Notes: generated by a model not told the origin, from the sequence alone. 21,598 nt of DNA from an uncultured bacterium (GCA_913046815.1 CAJWTE010000006.1:1-21598); one strand, 5' to 3'; shown: positions 13,221-20,574, counted from the stretch's first letter. A program made the numbers and translations.

Positions 13221-13249
13221 ATGATGACACCTATAATAACTATTGTCAA
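13221..13249 (-). promoter_or_regulatory. promoter of candidate GC-rich RNA
   Basis: On the reverse strand a consensus -35 TTGACA (13244-13249), 17 bases, then CATCAT (13221-13226), four of six matches to the -10 consensus. Confidence 0.4.
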
Positions 13250-13264
13250 GTATATAAGTAGGGG

Positions 13265-13307
13265 AGAGGAGAGCGGACATTCGCTTTGCGAATGTCCGCT
13301 CTCCTCT
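13265..13307. repeat. 20-bp perfect hairpin carrying a promoter -35
   Basis: Arms 13265-13284 and 13288-13307 are exactly complementary with a TTT loop. No T-run follows on either strand. The loop and right arm include TTGCGA, the -35 of the next gene. Confidence 0.85.
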
Positions 13308-13314
13308 ATATAAT
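13286..13314 (+). promoter_or_regulatory. promoter of the MBL-fold gene
   Basis: TTGCGA (13286-13291), 17 bases, TATAAT (13309-13314), then seven bases to the ATG. The -35 is buried in the 20-bp hairpin, so cruciform formation or a protein bound there could control it. Confidence 0.55.
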
Positions 13315-13321
13315 AGAAGCT

Positions 13322-13942
13322 ATGGTAATCACACATCACGGTGGTCAGTGTTTTAAGGTGTCGTTTGGAGACACAACTTTGGCCTTCAATCCAATTTCCA
13401 AAAATTCAAAATTAACCCCGGTTAAATTCGGTTCAGACGTTGCTCTTATTAGTTTACGTCACCCAGATTTCGACGGTGTGGCACAGGTGACACATGGTAG
13501 TAAAGCACCTTTTATAATTGACTCTCCTGGTGAATACGAAGTAGGTGACGTAACGGTAAGAGGTTATGGTATCCAAACTACTTTTGCTGGTGAGGAAAAG
13601 TTCAACACTATTTATCAGGTAAGGCTTGAAGATATGAACATGGTTTTCTTAGGGGCATTGAGTGAACCAGAGATCGACCCACAAATACTTGGTGACCTAG
13701 GAGATATCGATATTCTATTTGTACCGATTGGTGGAGGTGACGTATTGGAGGTGCCTCAAGCAACCAAGCTAGCTGTGAAGCTGGAAGCTAAGGTTGTTAT
13801 TCCAATGCATTATGATGATAAGTCGCTACCGGCCTTTTTAGAGGAGGAAGGTGCTGAAGGAGTAAAACCAGAAGACAAATTGACCTTGAAGAAGAGAGAT
13901 TTGGTCGGGGTATCCGGCAAAATAGCAGTGTTGAAAAGTTAA
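13322..13942 (+). CDS. metallo-beta-lactamase-fold protein with degenerate metal site
   Basis: The 206-residue protein starts MVITHHGGQCFKVSFGDTTL and follows the strand order of the UPF0173-like (Lactamase_B_3) branch of the metallo-beta-lactamase superfamily, whose members are usually metal-dependent hydrolases. The defining HxHxDH is eroded: the aligned segment reads LRHPDF at 45-50, keeping His47 and Asp49 only. The later metal-ligand Asp of the GDT motif is replaced by GALSE at 111-115, while PMHYDD with His163 is kept. It may bind one metal or none. A TTG 36 bases upstream is in frame, but the ATG seven bases after the TATAAT box is the likely start. Its stop overlaps the ATG of the next gene (TAATG), so translation is probably coupled. 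Confidence 0.75.
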   Translation: MVITHHGGQCFKVSFGDTTLAFNPISKNSKLTPVKFGSDVALISLRHPDFDGVAQVTHGSKAPFIIDSPGEYEVGDVTVRGYGIQTTFAGEEKFNTIYQVRLEDMNMVFLGALSEPEIDPQILGDLGDIDILFVPIGGGDVLEVPQATKLAVKLEAKVVIPMHYDDKSLPAFLEEEGAEGVKPEDKLTLKKRDLVGVSGKIAVLKS

Positions 13943-14304
13943 TGGGTATTGATTTACAAAAACTGAGGCAAAAGCCAAATTATGTAAAAGACCAGTATGC
14001 TTTCTGGGGGTCGCTTCTTTTAACGTCACTAATTGCATTTGTTTGGGGAGTTTCGTTTATTGGAAGTGATGTAGGGAGAACAGAACAAGCTAAGTCAGAT
14101 AATACAAGTGCCTTCGGGCAATATATTAATGACGTAAAATCACAGTTAGGTGCAGTGCGTGGTGTGATAAATGGAGCTTCGAGTCAGGAAACAGTTACGG
14201 AAGTAACTCCCAAACAAAATATTGTAGTACCTAATTTGGACGGTGTTACCAACTATGAGCAGTCGGAGTCGGAGGAGACATATATTACAGTTGAGTTTGA
14301 ATAA
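13942..14304 (+). CDS. single-pass membrane protein of unknown function
   Basis: A 120-residue protein that I do not recognise. It has a short cytoplasmic N-terminus rich in Lys, one transmembrane helix at about 22-41, and an external tail of about 75 residues that is polar and acidic and ends in ITVEFE. The segment SAFGQYINDVKSQLGAVRGV may form a helix. Its ATG overlaps the stop of the MBL-fold gene by one base, and gyrA follows 58 bases later from its own promoter. The context gives no clear job. Confidence 0.7.
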   Translation: MGIDLQKLRQKPNYVKDQYAFWGSLLLTSLIAFVWGVSFIGSDVGRTEQAKSDNTSAFGQYINDVKSQLGAVRGVINGASSQETVTEVTPKQNIVVPNLDGVTNYEQSESEETYITVEFE

Positions 14305-14329
14305 AACGCTATTTTACAAGCTTTAATTG

Positions 14330-14338
14330 TGCTATACT
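14330..14338 (+). promoter_or_regulatory. extended -10 promoter of gyrA
   Basis: TGC-TATACT at 14330-14338, no good -35 at 17 bases. The ATG at 14363 is preceded by AAGGGAGAGAG, one of the few purine-rich Shine-Dalgarno-like sequences in the window, which decides for this ATG over an in-frame upstream start at 14327. Confidence 0.55.
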
Positions 14339-14362
14339 AAGCACACAAGGGAGAGAGACTTT

Positions 14363-16834
14363 ATGCCGAAGAAAACTACCAAGGAAGAACACGAACCAGA
14401 AGCAAAGCGCGGAATCGTAGCTCAAAATATCACCGATGAAATGCAGTCAGCGTATTTAGATTACGCCATGAGTGTTATTACTTCGCGTGCTTTGCCTGAC
14501 GTGCGAGATGGATTGAAGCCAGTACACCGGCGTATTTTATATTCCATGCGCCTCAATGGCTTGACATCAACAGCTAAGTTTAAAAAATCTGCTACAGTGG
14601 TTGGAGACGTGTTGGGTAGTTTTCATCCACATGGTGACGTGGCGGTCTATGAAGCTATGGTTAAGTTGGCTCAGAATTTCTCCACTCGTTATCCGCTTGT
14701 TATCGGTCAAGGTAATTTTGGATCAATAGATGGCGACTCTCCGGCAGCTTATCGTTATACCGAGGCCAAAATGTCCAAAGTGGCTGAAGAGTTGCTTCGA
14801 GATTTAGAAAAGGACACTGTAAATTGGCGGCCAAACTTTGATGGTACGAAGAAAGAGCCAGAGGTACTGCCGGCTGGCTTACCCAATCTACTTCTCATGG
14901 GTTCTTTAGGTATTGCTGTTGGTATGGCTACCAACATTCCGCCGCACAATTTGCGTGAGATCGTAAATGCCACTTCTCATCTTATTGATAATCCAAAAGC
15001 GTCTACTGATGATTTGTTACAGTTCGTACAAGGTCCCGACTTCCCAATGGGTGGAATTGCTTTTAATAAAAAAGACATAAGCCACGCCTATGCTAATGGT
15101 AAGGGCGGAGTAGTGTGCCGCGGAGAAGCAGAAATAGTCGAGGACAAGAAAGGCAATTTTTCTATTGTCATTACTTCTATTCCTTTCCGTGTCAATAAAG
15201 CCGACATGCAAGAAAAAATCGCTAACTTAGTTCGCGATAAAAAAATTGAGGGCATTAGAGAGATGCGTGACGAGTCCACATCCGATATTCGAGTCGTGAT
15301 TGATCTAAAAAGTGGAGCCAATCCCCAGACCGTCCTAAACAAGCTGTACAAGCACACTCAACTTGAAGATACTTTTCATTTCAATATGGTTGCATTGGTA
15401 GATGGAGTGCCACAAACCCTGTCTTTGAAAGTTATTTTGGAGGAGTACATCAAACATCGTTTTGAAATTGTACGGCGACGAACTGAATACGACCTAGGTA
15501 AAGCAAAAGACAGAGAACATATTTTACTTGGTCTCAAAAAAGCCCTCGATCATATTGATGAAATTATCAAGTTGATACGGGCGGCTAGTGATGTACCAAC
15601 TGCACACGCTGCTTTGATGAAGAAGTTTAAGTTTTCTGAGATACAAGCTCAGGCAATTTTGGACATGCGCTTGCAGAAACTGGCTGGCCTAGAACGAAAG
15701 AAGATAGAGGACGAGCTTAAAGAAGTGCAGGCTTTTATCAAGGAACTCGAGACTTTGCTAAAGAGTACTCCTAAGATGATGGCTCTTATCAAGACTGAAC
15801 TACAGGAAGCTGCCGATAAATTTGGCGACGACCGTCGTACCAAGATAGTAAAAGGTGGAGTGAAAAACCTATCAGCGGAAGACCTGGTAGCCGATGAAGA
15901 AAGTGTATTGGTACTAACAAAGGGTGGGTATGTAAAGCGTACCAACCCTTCAGAATATAAGAGTCAGAAGCGCGGAGGTGTCGGTGTGGTGGACCTAAAC
16001 ACTAAGGAAGAAGATGTGGTAACTACCCTACTGACGACTTCTACTCACAGCGACTTGCTCTTCTTTACTGATCAAGGAAAAGTTTATCAGTGCAAAATGT
16101 ATGAAATACCTGAAGGACGTAGAGCCACCAAAGGTAAGTCGATAATGAATTTTCTTTCGCTTACCTCAGACGAGAAAGTCACTTCAGTATTGGCAGTGAG
16201 GAAAGATGAGTGGGAAGGTGAATGGAGTATGTTAATGGTGACCAGAAATGGTGTAGTTAAGAAATCTGATGCAGGTGCTTTCAAAGATGTACGACGAAGT
16301 GGATTGATTGCGATCAATCTAAAAGCAGAAGATTCACTCATTGCGGCCAGCTTTGTTGGCAAGGGTGACCAAATTTCTCTCATTACTCATGCTGGGCAAG
16401 CTATTCGATTTAAAGAAAGTGATGTGAGAGAAATGGGGCGTACGGCTACTGGTGTGTTGGGTATGAAGCTCAAGAGTGACGACCGGATTGTATCTGCTGA
16501 TGTGCTGAAGAATGGCGATATTGACAGAGAAATATTGATCATTACTGAAAATGGTTATGGAAAGACTACCCTGGCGAAAGAATATAAAGTGCAGAAAAGA
16601 AGTGGGTCGGGTATCAAAACCGCTAAGGTTACTAGCAAAACAGGAAAAGTAATAGGAGGCGCTGTGCTCAGCAATGAAGATAAGGAAGAGGGCGAGTTGG
16701 TGGTAATGAGTCAGAGAGGGCAGGTGATTAAACTGCAACTCAAAGACGTACCGAGCCTTGGACGAGATACTCAGGGAGTAAAAGTAATGAGATTGAGAGA
16801 GGGTGACCAAATCGCCTCCATGGTTACATTTTAA
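14363..16834 (+). CDS. gyrA: DNA gyrase subunit A
   Basis: GyrA is the cleavage-and-rejoining subunit of the type IIA topoisomerase that introduces negative supercoils. The 823-residue product has the winged-helix/tower core with catalytic Tyr132 in [10 protein letters not shown], then a coiled coil and a C-terminal beta-pinwheel of six repeats. The GyrA box is QKRGGVG, close to the QRRGGKG consensus, which supports gyrase rather than topoisomerase IV. In the quinolone-resistance region [10 protein letters not shown] (88-97), the residues equal to E. coli Ser83 and Asp87 are Val93 and Glu97. The length is slightly below E. coli GyrA. No gyrB is in the window. Identification is firm. Confidence 0.97.
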   Translation: MPKKTTKEEHEPEAKRGIVAQNITDEMQSAYLDYAMSVITSRALPDVRDGLKPVHRRILYSMRLNGLTSTAKFKKSATVVGDVLGSFHPHGDVAVYEAMVKLAQNFSTRYPLVIGQGNFGSIDGDSPAAYRYTEAKMSKVAEELLRDLEKDTVNWRPNFDGTKKEPEVLPAGLPNLLLMGSLGIAVGMATNIPPHNLREIVNATSHLIDNPKASTDDLLQFVQGPDFPMGGIAFNKKDISHAYANGKGGVVCRGEAEIVEDKKGNFSIVITSIPFRVNKADMQEKIANLVRDKKIEGIREMRDESTSDIRVVIDLKSGANPQTVLNKLYKHTQLEDTFHFNMVALVDGVPQTLSLKVILEEYIKHRFEIVRRRTEYDLGKAKDREHILLGLKKALDHIDEIIKLIRAASDVPTAHAALMKKFKFSEIQAQAILDMRLQKLAGLERKKIEDELKEVQAFIKELETLLKSTPKMMALIKTELQEAADKFGDDRRTKIVKGGVKNLSAEDLVADEESVLVLTKGGYVKRTNPSEYKSQKRGGVGVVDLNTKEEDVVTTLLTTSTHSDLLFFTDQGKVYQCKMYEIPEGRRATKGKSIMNFLSLTSDEKVTSVLAVRKDEWEGEWSMLMVTRNGVVKKSDAGAFKDVRRSGLIAINLKAEDSLIAASFVGKGDQISLITHAGQAIRFKESDVREMGRTATGVLGMKLKSDDRIVSADVLKNGDIDREILIITENGYGKTTLAKEYKVQKRSGSGIKTAKVTSKTGKVIGGAVLSNEDKEEGELVVMSQRGQVIKLQLKDVPSLGRDTQGVKVMRLREGDQIASMVTF

Positions 16835-16837
16835 TTA

Positions 16838-16880
16838 CAGGGAAGTGGGGGAAGAGCGAAGCTCTTCCCCCACTTCCCTG
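16838..16880. terminator. 20-bp perfect hairpin after gyrA
   Basis: Arms 16838-16857 and 16861-16880 pair perfectly with a GAA loop. It starts four bases after the gyrA stop. No T-run follows, only CTTTACTCCACTTTC, so if it terminates transcription it does so without a classical U-tract. Same build as the hairpin at 13265-13307. Confidence 0.6.
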
Positions 16881-16902
16881 CTTTACTCCACTTTCTCTGA
16901 GT

Positions 16903-16908
16903 TATAAT
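16903..16908 (+). promoter_or_regulatory. -10 box of the 16916 gene
   Basis: TATAAT seven bases before the ATG at 16916; no convincing -35. Predicts a leaderless mRNA. Confidence 0.55.
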
Positions 16909-16915
16909 TAGTGCA

Positions 16916-17224
16916 ATGATTTTCTCATATCTCAATGTCTTCATCTTGCAGTATTTAGTGCCGTTTATCTTTGCTATCGGGTTGATATTCTTTTTCTATG
17001 CCATTGTCTACTATTTTATTATCGGACCGGGAGAAGAGCCGATGCGTGAAGATGGAAGAGTTTACTTTATCAAGGCCAACGTTTGGTTTTTTGTTGGACT
17101 AGCTATTTATTTGATTGTGGCCGGTTTAAATAGTTTTGTTGCTTGGATAGCTGAATTGCCGATAGATGCAGACAGTGAGCAAGGTGTACTTAAAGTACCT
17201 GATACTCCCCAAGTTCGTAGATAA
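16916..17224 (+). CDS. small two-helix membrane protein, TrbC/VirB2-like layout
   Basis: A 102-residue protein with two transmembrane helices at about 14-37 and 56-78 joined by a charged loop (GPGEEPMREDGR), and a soluble tail. The first helix reads LVPFIFAIGLIFFFY and is followed by FIIG, the same pattern as in the proteins at 19861 and 20239 (VPLIFALALLVFLYG, then FIIG), so it is probably a paralogue. There is no signal peptide. This helix-basic loop-helix build is shared with TrbC/VirB2-type pilins and with small proteins common in CPR genomes. It has its own TATAAT box and is followed 29 bases later by a methyltransferase gene. The function is not known; I infer a part in the membrane cluster that follows. 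Confidence 0.7.
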   Translation: MIFSYLNVFILQYLVPFIFAIGLIFFFYAIVYYFIIGPGEEPMREDGRVYFIKANVWFFVGLAIYLIVAGLNSFVAWIAELPIDADSEQGVLKVPDTPQVRR

Positions 17225-17241
17225 AGTCACTGTAAATAAGC

Positions 17242-17247
17242 TATAAT
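17242..17247 (+). promoter_or_regulatory. -10 box of the methyltransferase gene
   Basis: TATAAT six bases before the ATG at 17254; weak -35. This promoter could drive 17254-19792 as one leaderless mRNA. Confidence 0.6.
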
Positions 17248-17253
17248 TCACTA

Positions 17254-17802
17254 ATGACAGATGTAGCACCTGTGCGTTTTGTAGAGCCGGACAAGGTTCT
17301 CACCCACTTTCATATTCGTGAAGGTGAAACAGTCGCCGATTTTGGTGCTGGATCGGGATATTTTACTCCGACACTTTGCGAAGCTGTGGGCAGTGAAGGG
17401 AAGGTTTATGCGTGTGATATTCAAAAACCTCTTCTGGAAAAAATTGGCGTGAGTGCCGAAAAGCATAACTGGACACAGGTGCAAGTGCTATGGTGTGACA
17501 TAGATGAGCCGGGAGGAATTAAAATAAACGATGATGAAGTGGAAGTCGGCATTCTAATAAACACTCTTTTCCAACTGGAAGATAAAGCTGCTGCCATGAC
17601 GGAAGTATTGCGCACACTTCACTCCGGTGCCAAGTTTTATATTATTGACTGGTCAGAATCTTTTAATGGACTTGGTCCCCAGGTGGGTGATGTAGTAAGT
17701 AAGTCCGAAGCACTTGTCTTGGCTGAAACAGCCGGCTTTGTGTTTGAGCGTGACTTCCCTGCTGGTGATCACCATTACGGGTTAGCCTTTCGTAAACCAT
17801 AA
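17254..17802 (+). CDS. class I SAM-dependent methyltransferase
   Basis: The 182-residue protein has a Rossmann-type methyltransferase fold. Motif I VADFGAGSGYFT at 27-38 binds S-adenosylmethionine, Asp55 in VYACDIQ is the acidic residue that contacts the ribose, and VLWCDIDEP and ILINTLFQL fill the places of motifs II-IV. A C-terminal block with FYIIDWSES and HHYGLAFRKP completes the fold, so the gene is whole. It resembles the type-11/UbiE-like group; the substrate is unknown. It is three bases from the solute-binding protein gene, so the two are almost certainly cotranscribed, which suggests that it modifies a component or cargo of that cluster. Confidence 0.85.
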   Translation: MTDVAPVRFVEPDKVLTHFHIREGETVADFGAGSGYFTPTLCEAVGSEGKVYACDIQKPLLEKIGVSAEKHNWTQVQVLWCDIDEPGGIKINDDEVEVGILINTLFQLEDKAAAMTEVLRTLHSGAKFYIIDWSESFNGLGPQVGDVVSKSEALVLAETAGFVFERDFPAGDHHYGLAFRKP

Positions 17803-17805
17803 AAT

Positions 17806-19119
17806 ATGACAAACCTACGTCCATTTCAAATATTCTTACTAGGAGCTTTTTGTTTTTTGGCATTTTTGAGTTTGATATTGATTAGTAATTTTAAACCTAG
17901 TAATAAAGACGAGGCGTTAGCCTTTGGTGAAAAGGTAGAGCTGTGGGGACCATTCCCTGTAGATGAGATGGACGAAGTGCTAGACGATATGAAAAGTACT
18001 TACGACGGCTTTGAAGTGGTTCAATATAGACAAATTGCTGAAGATAAATTTGCCACTGAGTTTGTAAACGCAATTGCAGAAGGACGTTCTCCCGACTTGG
18101 TCATTCTTCCCCACACTGAGTTGGTTTCGCAAAGAGTTAAGCTGGCCCCTATCCCTTACAAGACAGACGGTTTTTCAACACGTGACATCAAAAATCGCTA
18201 CATAGATGGTGCGGAAATATTTGCCTTGGAAGATGCTTTGTATGCTATACCTTTGGCAGTAGATCCGTTGATAATGTTTTGGAATCGTGACCTATTTGCC
18301 GGAGCAGGTTTGGCTTCTGCTCCTCGTTCATGGGAGGAGTTGGTTTCTGGTGTAGCTCCGGCTTTGATTCGATTAGATTCTGGTCGTAATTTGTTGCAAA
18401 GTGCGGTGGCTTTTGGCGAGTATCGCAACGTGCGCAATGCCGACGCATTGCTGGCCACGTTGTTTTTACAGTCTGGTAGTAAGATGGTAGTAGAGGAGAA
18501 CGGGCGCTATGACATACTACTCAACGAATCTTTTCAAAGTAACGGACAGCCACCCATGGAAGCCGGTGTTCAGTTTTATACTAGTTTTAGCAACCCTACC
18601 AATCCTTTATACAGCTGGAATCGAGCGATGTCTGAAGACCGACTCAGCTTTATTGGCGGTGATTTGGCTATCTACTTTGGCTTTGCTAGTGAGGTGGATG
18701 ACTTGGTCAGACAAAACCCCAACTTAAACTTTGACATTTCCCTTCCGCCACAAGGAGCATCCGCGACTGTGGCACGATCTTACGGTACCTTTTATGGCTT
18801 AGCGATTCCTAGGGCGTCTGCCAACCAAGCTGGTGCTTATGCTACAGCACAAGTGTTATCTAACTCGCCTTTTACAGAGCCGTTGGTGGTTGGTCTCAAC
18901 CTTTCCCCTGTACGACGTGATATTATGACGACTGATAGTGGTAGCGAGTTTACAACGGTAGCGAGGCAGGCTGCATTAGTGGCGCGCGGATGGCTTAATC
19001 CTAGCTCCACAGCTACCGCAACCGCTTTTCAGACCATGATAGAAGATGTGACCAGTAATCGTGAGAAAGTCAGTCAAGCAGTTCGGAGTGCCATTAGTCG
19101 TTTAAGACAAGCCTACTAG
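17806..19119 (+). CDS. membrane-anchored extracellular solute-binding protein (family 1-like)
   Basis: The 437-residue protein has one N-terminal hydrophobic segment at about 8-27 with no lipobox and no clear cleavage site, so it is probably anchored facing outwards. The rest follows the periplasmic-binding-protein (MalE/UgpB-like, SBP_bac_1) plan: SPDLVILPHTEL, a central block IPLAVDPLIMFWNRDLFAGAG (written as IPLAVDPLIM and FWNRDLFAGAG), ENGRYD, GDLAIYFGFASE and SYGTFYGLAIPRAS. Members normally hand sugars or oligosaccharides to an ABC permease, but no permease or ATPase gene is near; instead it is followed by four short two-helix proteins. It starts three bases after the methyltransferase. 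The family is fairly sure, the ligand unknown. Confidence 0.85.
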   Translation: MTNLRPFQIFLLGAFCFLAFLSLILISNFKPSNKDEALAFGEKVELWGPFPVDEMDEVLDDMKSTYDGFEVVQYRQIAEDKFATEFVNAIAEGRSPDLVILPHTELVSQRVKLAPIPYKTDGFSTRDIKNRYIDGAEIFALEDALYAIPLAVDPLIMFWNRDLFAGAGLASAPRSWEELVSGVAPALIRLDSGRNLLQSAVAFGEYRNVRNADALLATLFLQSGSKMVVEENGRYDILLNESFQSNGQPPMEAGVQFYTSFSNPTNPLYSWNRAMSEDRLSFIGGDLAIYFGFASEVDDLVRQNPNLNFDISLPPQGASATVARSYGTFYGLAIPRASANQAGAYATAQVLSNSPFTEPLVVGLNLSPVRRDIMTTDSGSEFTTVARQAALVARGWLNPSSTATATAFQTMIEDVTSNREKVSQAVRSAISRLRQAY

Positions 19120-19120
19120 T

Positions 19121-19531
19121 ATGAAATACTTTTATATTTTATTAGGATACTGTTTACCCGCTGTGAGTTGGGCTGCTACAGCTGGTAGTGGCGGACGTGA
19201 TGGTGATACTACTGGAAGTGGAGCTCGAGATGGCGATATGGCAGGTGACGCAACTGGGGCTTCCGTTGGTATTAAAAATCCTCTCGGAGATAAAACCATC
19301 CAAGATTTTTTCCTTGATCTTTTAGATGTATTACTAGTGTTTGCACTTCCGATTATTGTCTTCTTTATTATCTATTCCGGTTTCTTGTATGTGACGGCCA
19401 GAGGTAACGCTGTGCAAATCAAGACAGCTTCACGAGCCTTGTTGTATTCAGTACTTGGAGGTGTGATAATCCTTGGAGCTAGGCTAATATTGGCAGTTAT
19501 CCAAGGTACGGTAGATTCATTTGTTTCTTAA
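19121..19531 (+). CDS. TrbC/VirB2-family pilin-like protein
   Basis: A 136-residue protein with a signal peptide (likely cut after Ala18 or Ala19, VSWAA), a Gly/Asp-rich stretch with the repeat TGSGxRDGD twice at about 20-39, and then two transmembrane helices at about 63-91 and 104-128. The segment IIYSGFLYVTARGNAVQIKTASRALLYS, read as IIYSGFLYVTARGN and AVQIKTASRALLYS, and the following GGVIILGARLI match the TrbC/VirB2 conjugative-pilin layout. It starts one base after the solute-binding protein stop. In type IV secretion, such proteins build the pilus; here no VirB4 or other secretion gene is in the window. The RDGD repeat has an acidic, Ca-binding look, which is speculation. Confidence 0.75.
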   Translation: MKYFYILLGYCLPAVSWAATAGSGGRDGDTTGSGARDGDMAGDATGASVGIKNPLGDKTIQDFFLDLLDVLLVFALPIIVFFIIYSGFLYVTARGNAVQIKTASRALLYSVLGGVIILGARLILAVIQGTVDSFVS

Positions 19532-19534
19532 GGT

Positions 19535-19792
19535 ATGTTGTCACAAGCAAGCAGTTTCAAAGAGTTGGTCGGTTCATTCATTGAACTTATATACCTGGCG
19601 GTACCACTTATATTCGCTATCATTTTCTTGGTAATTTCGTGGCGCATTATAGATGCGTGGATTATTCATGGTGGAGACGAGACTAAAGTAAAGGCCGGCA
19701 AACAAACAGCTATTGTGGGGGTAGTGGTATTGGTTGTTCTGGCTAGTGTTTGGGGGATCGTGGGGCTACTCAAGTCCGCCCTAGTGGGATAG
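19535..19792 (+). CDS. small two-helix membrane protein, pilin-like
   Basis: An 85-residue protein made almost wholly of two transmembrane helices, about 14-37 and 55-80, joined by a loop with HGGDETKVKAGKQ. The first helix reads LAVPLIFAIIFLVISW, again with the VPLIFA seen at 19861 (VPLIFA) and 16916 (VPFIFA). No signal peptide. It follows the 19121 gene by three bases. It is one member of the paralogous set; separate function unknown. Confidence 0.65.
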   Translation: MLSQASSFKELVGSFIELIYLAVPLIFAIIFLVISWRIIDAWIIHGGDETKVKAGKQTAIVGVVVLVVLASVWGIVGLLKSALVG

Positions 19793-19830
19793 TTTTTCAC
19801 AAGCCACACTACAATAACCAATAGTTAAGC

Positions 19831-19836
19831 TATAAT
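19831..19836 (+). promoter_or_regulatory. possible promoter of the 19861-20239 pair
   Basis: TATAAT at 19831-19836, 24 bases before the ATG at 19861, with a poor -35. A second box TATAAA at 19843-19848 is twelve bases before it. Confidence 0.4.
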
Positions 19837-19860
19837 GAAAAGTATAAAATAATCAATATT

Positions 19861-20232
19861 ATGAAAAAAACATTTTTAACATCTGTATCTATAGCTCTAC
19901 TAACACCAGTGCTGGCAATGGCTCAGTCATTTGATGATGGGGGTGACTTGGGTGGCTTCTTGGGTTCATTGATATCATTCATTAATGATGTGTTAGTGCC
20001 ATTGATTTTTGCTTTAGCTCTACTAGTGTTCTTGTATGGAGTGTTTGAGTATTTCATTATTGGCAAAAATCTAGAAAACAAGAAAGAAGAGGGTCGCCGT
20101 TACATGATTTGGTCTATAGCTGGTTTTGTAGTGATGGTCTCTGTTCTAGGCATTGTTAATTTGTTTGCCAACGGGCTAGGTTTGAAAGATGATAGATTGG
20201 AGGATATCCCAACCTTACCGACGACACGTTAA
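19861..20232 (+). CDS. secreted-type two-helix membrane protein, pilin-like
   Basis: A 123-residue protein with a classical signal peptide (likely cut AMA/QS after residue 21) and two transmembrane helices at about 44-66 and 82-103. The block LVPLIFALALLVFLYGVFEY, the loop ENKKEEGRRYMIW and SIAGFVVMVSVLGIVNLF align closely with the gene at 20239 (FLYG, EY, EKGQKHLLW, GIIGLVIMVSAYGI), so the two are clear paralogues. The tail is acidic and Pro-rich. The layout is that of TrbC/VirB2-like small membrane proteins common in CPR. It is cotranscribed with 20239 across a six-base gap. The function is unknown. Confidence 0.75.
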   Translation: MKKTFLTSVSIALLTPVLAMAQSFDDGGDLGGFLGSLISFINDVLVPLIFALALLVFLYGVFEYFIIGKNLENKKEEGRRYMIWSIAGFVVMVSVLGIVNLFANGLGLKDDRLEDIPTLPTTR

Positions 20233-20238
20233 TTTCAT

Positions 20239-20574
20239 ATGACCGCTTACGCTTCTGCTGGGGACACCGCTCGTAGTTTTGTGATGGCTATAAGTGATGC
20301 CATTCTCTATCCTCTGATAGTTCTGATGCTCGTGGTGGCTGTCATTATATTTTTGTACGGCGGTTTGGAGTATGTATTAGGGGCAGGTAACGATGCAGCG
20401 AGAGAAAAAGGGCAGAAGCACTTACTTTGGGGAATTATTGGCTTGGTTATAATGGTCTCCGCATACGGAATACTACGCATCGCCGGTAATATAGTAGGAG
20501 TAGATGTGCCGGATCCGGTAGAAACTGGCTCGGGGGTAAACTACTTGGACCTAGACTACTCGGGTCCACAGTAG
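20239..20574 (+). CDS. two-helix membrane protein, paralogue of 19861
   Basis: A 111-residue protein with helices at about 22-45 and 62-85 around the basic loop GAGNDAAREKGQKH. It shares the FLYGxxEY, EKG, LWGI and VIMVSxxGI positions with the 19861 protein and looks like its tandem duplicate, but has no signal peptide. The C-terminal tail is acidic (YLDLDYSGPQ). It is the last gene of the + strand cluster and converges on the GC-rich genes at the right edge. Confidence 0.75.
   Translation: MTAYASAGDTARSFVMAISDAILYPLIVLMLVVAVIIFLYGGLEYVLGAGNDAAREKGQKHLLWGIIGLVIMVSAYGILRIAGNIVGVDVPDPVETGSGVNYLDLDYSGPQ

Noticed and set aside
13127..13339. Reverse ORF of 70 codons through the GC-rich element
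   Set aside because: It runs across hairpins and the opposite gene start, with no start signals or conserved pattern.
16334..16810. Reverse-strand ORF of 158 codons opposite gyrA
   Set aside because: Shadow of gyrA's pinwheel region; no recognisable domain or promoter.
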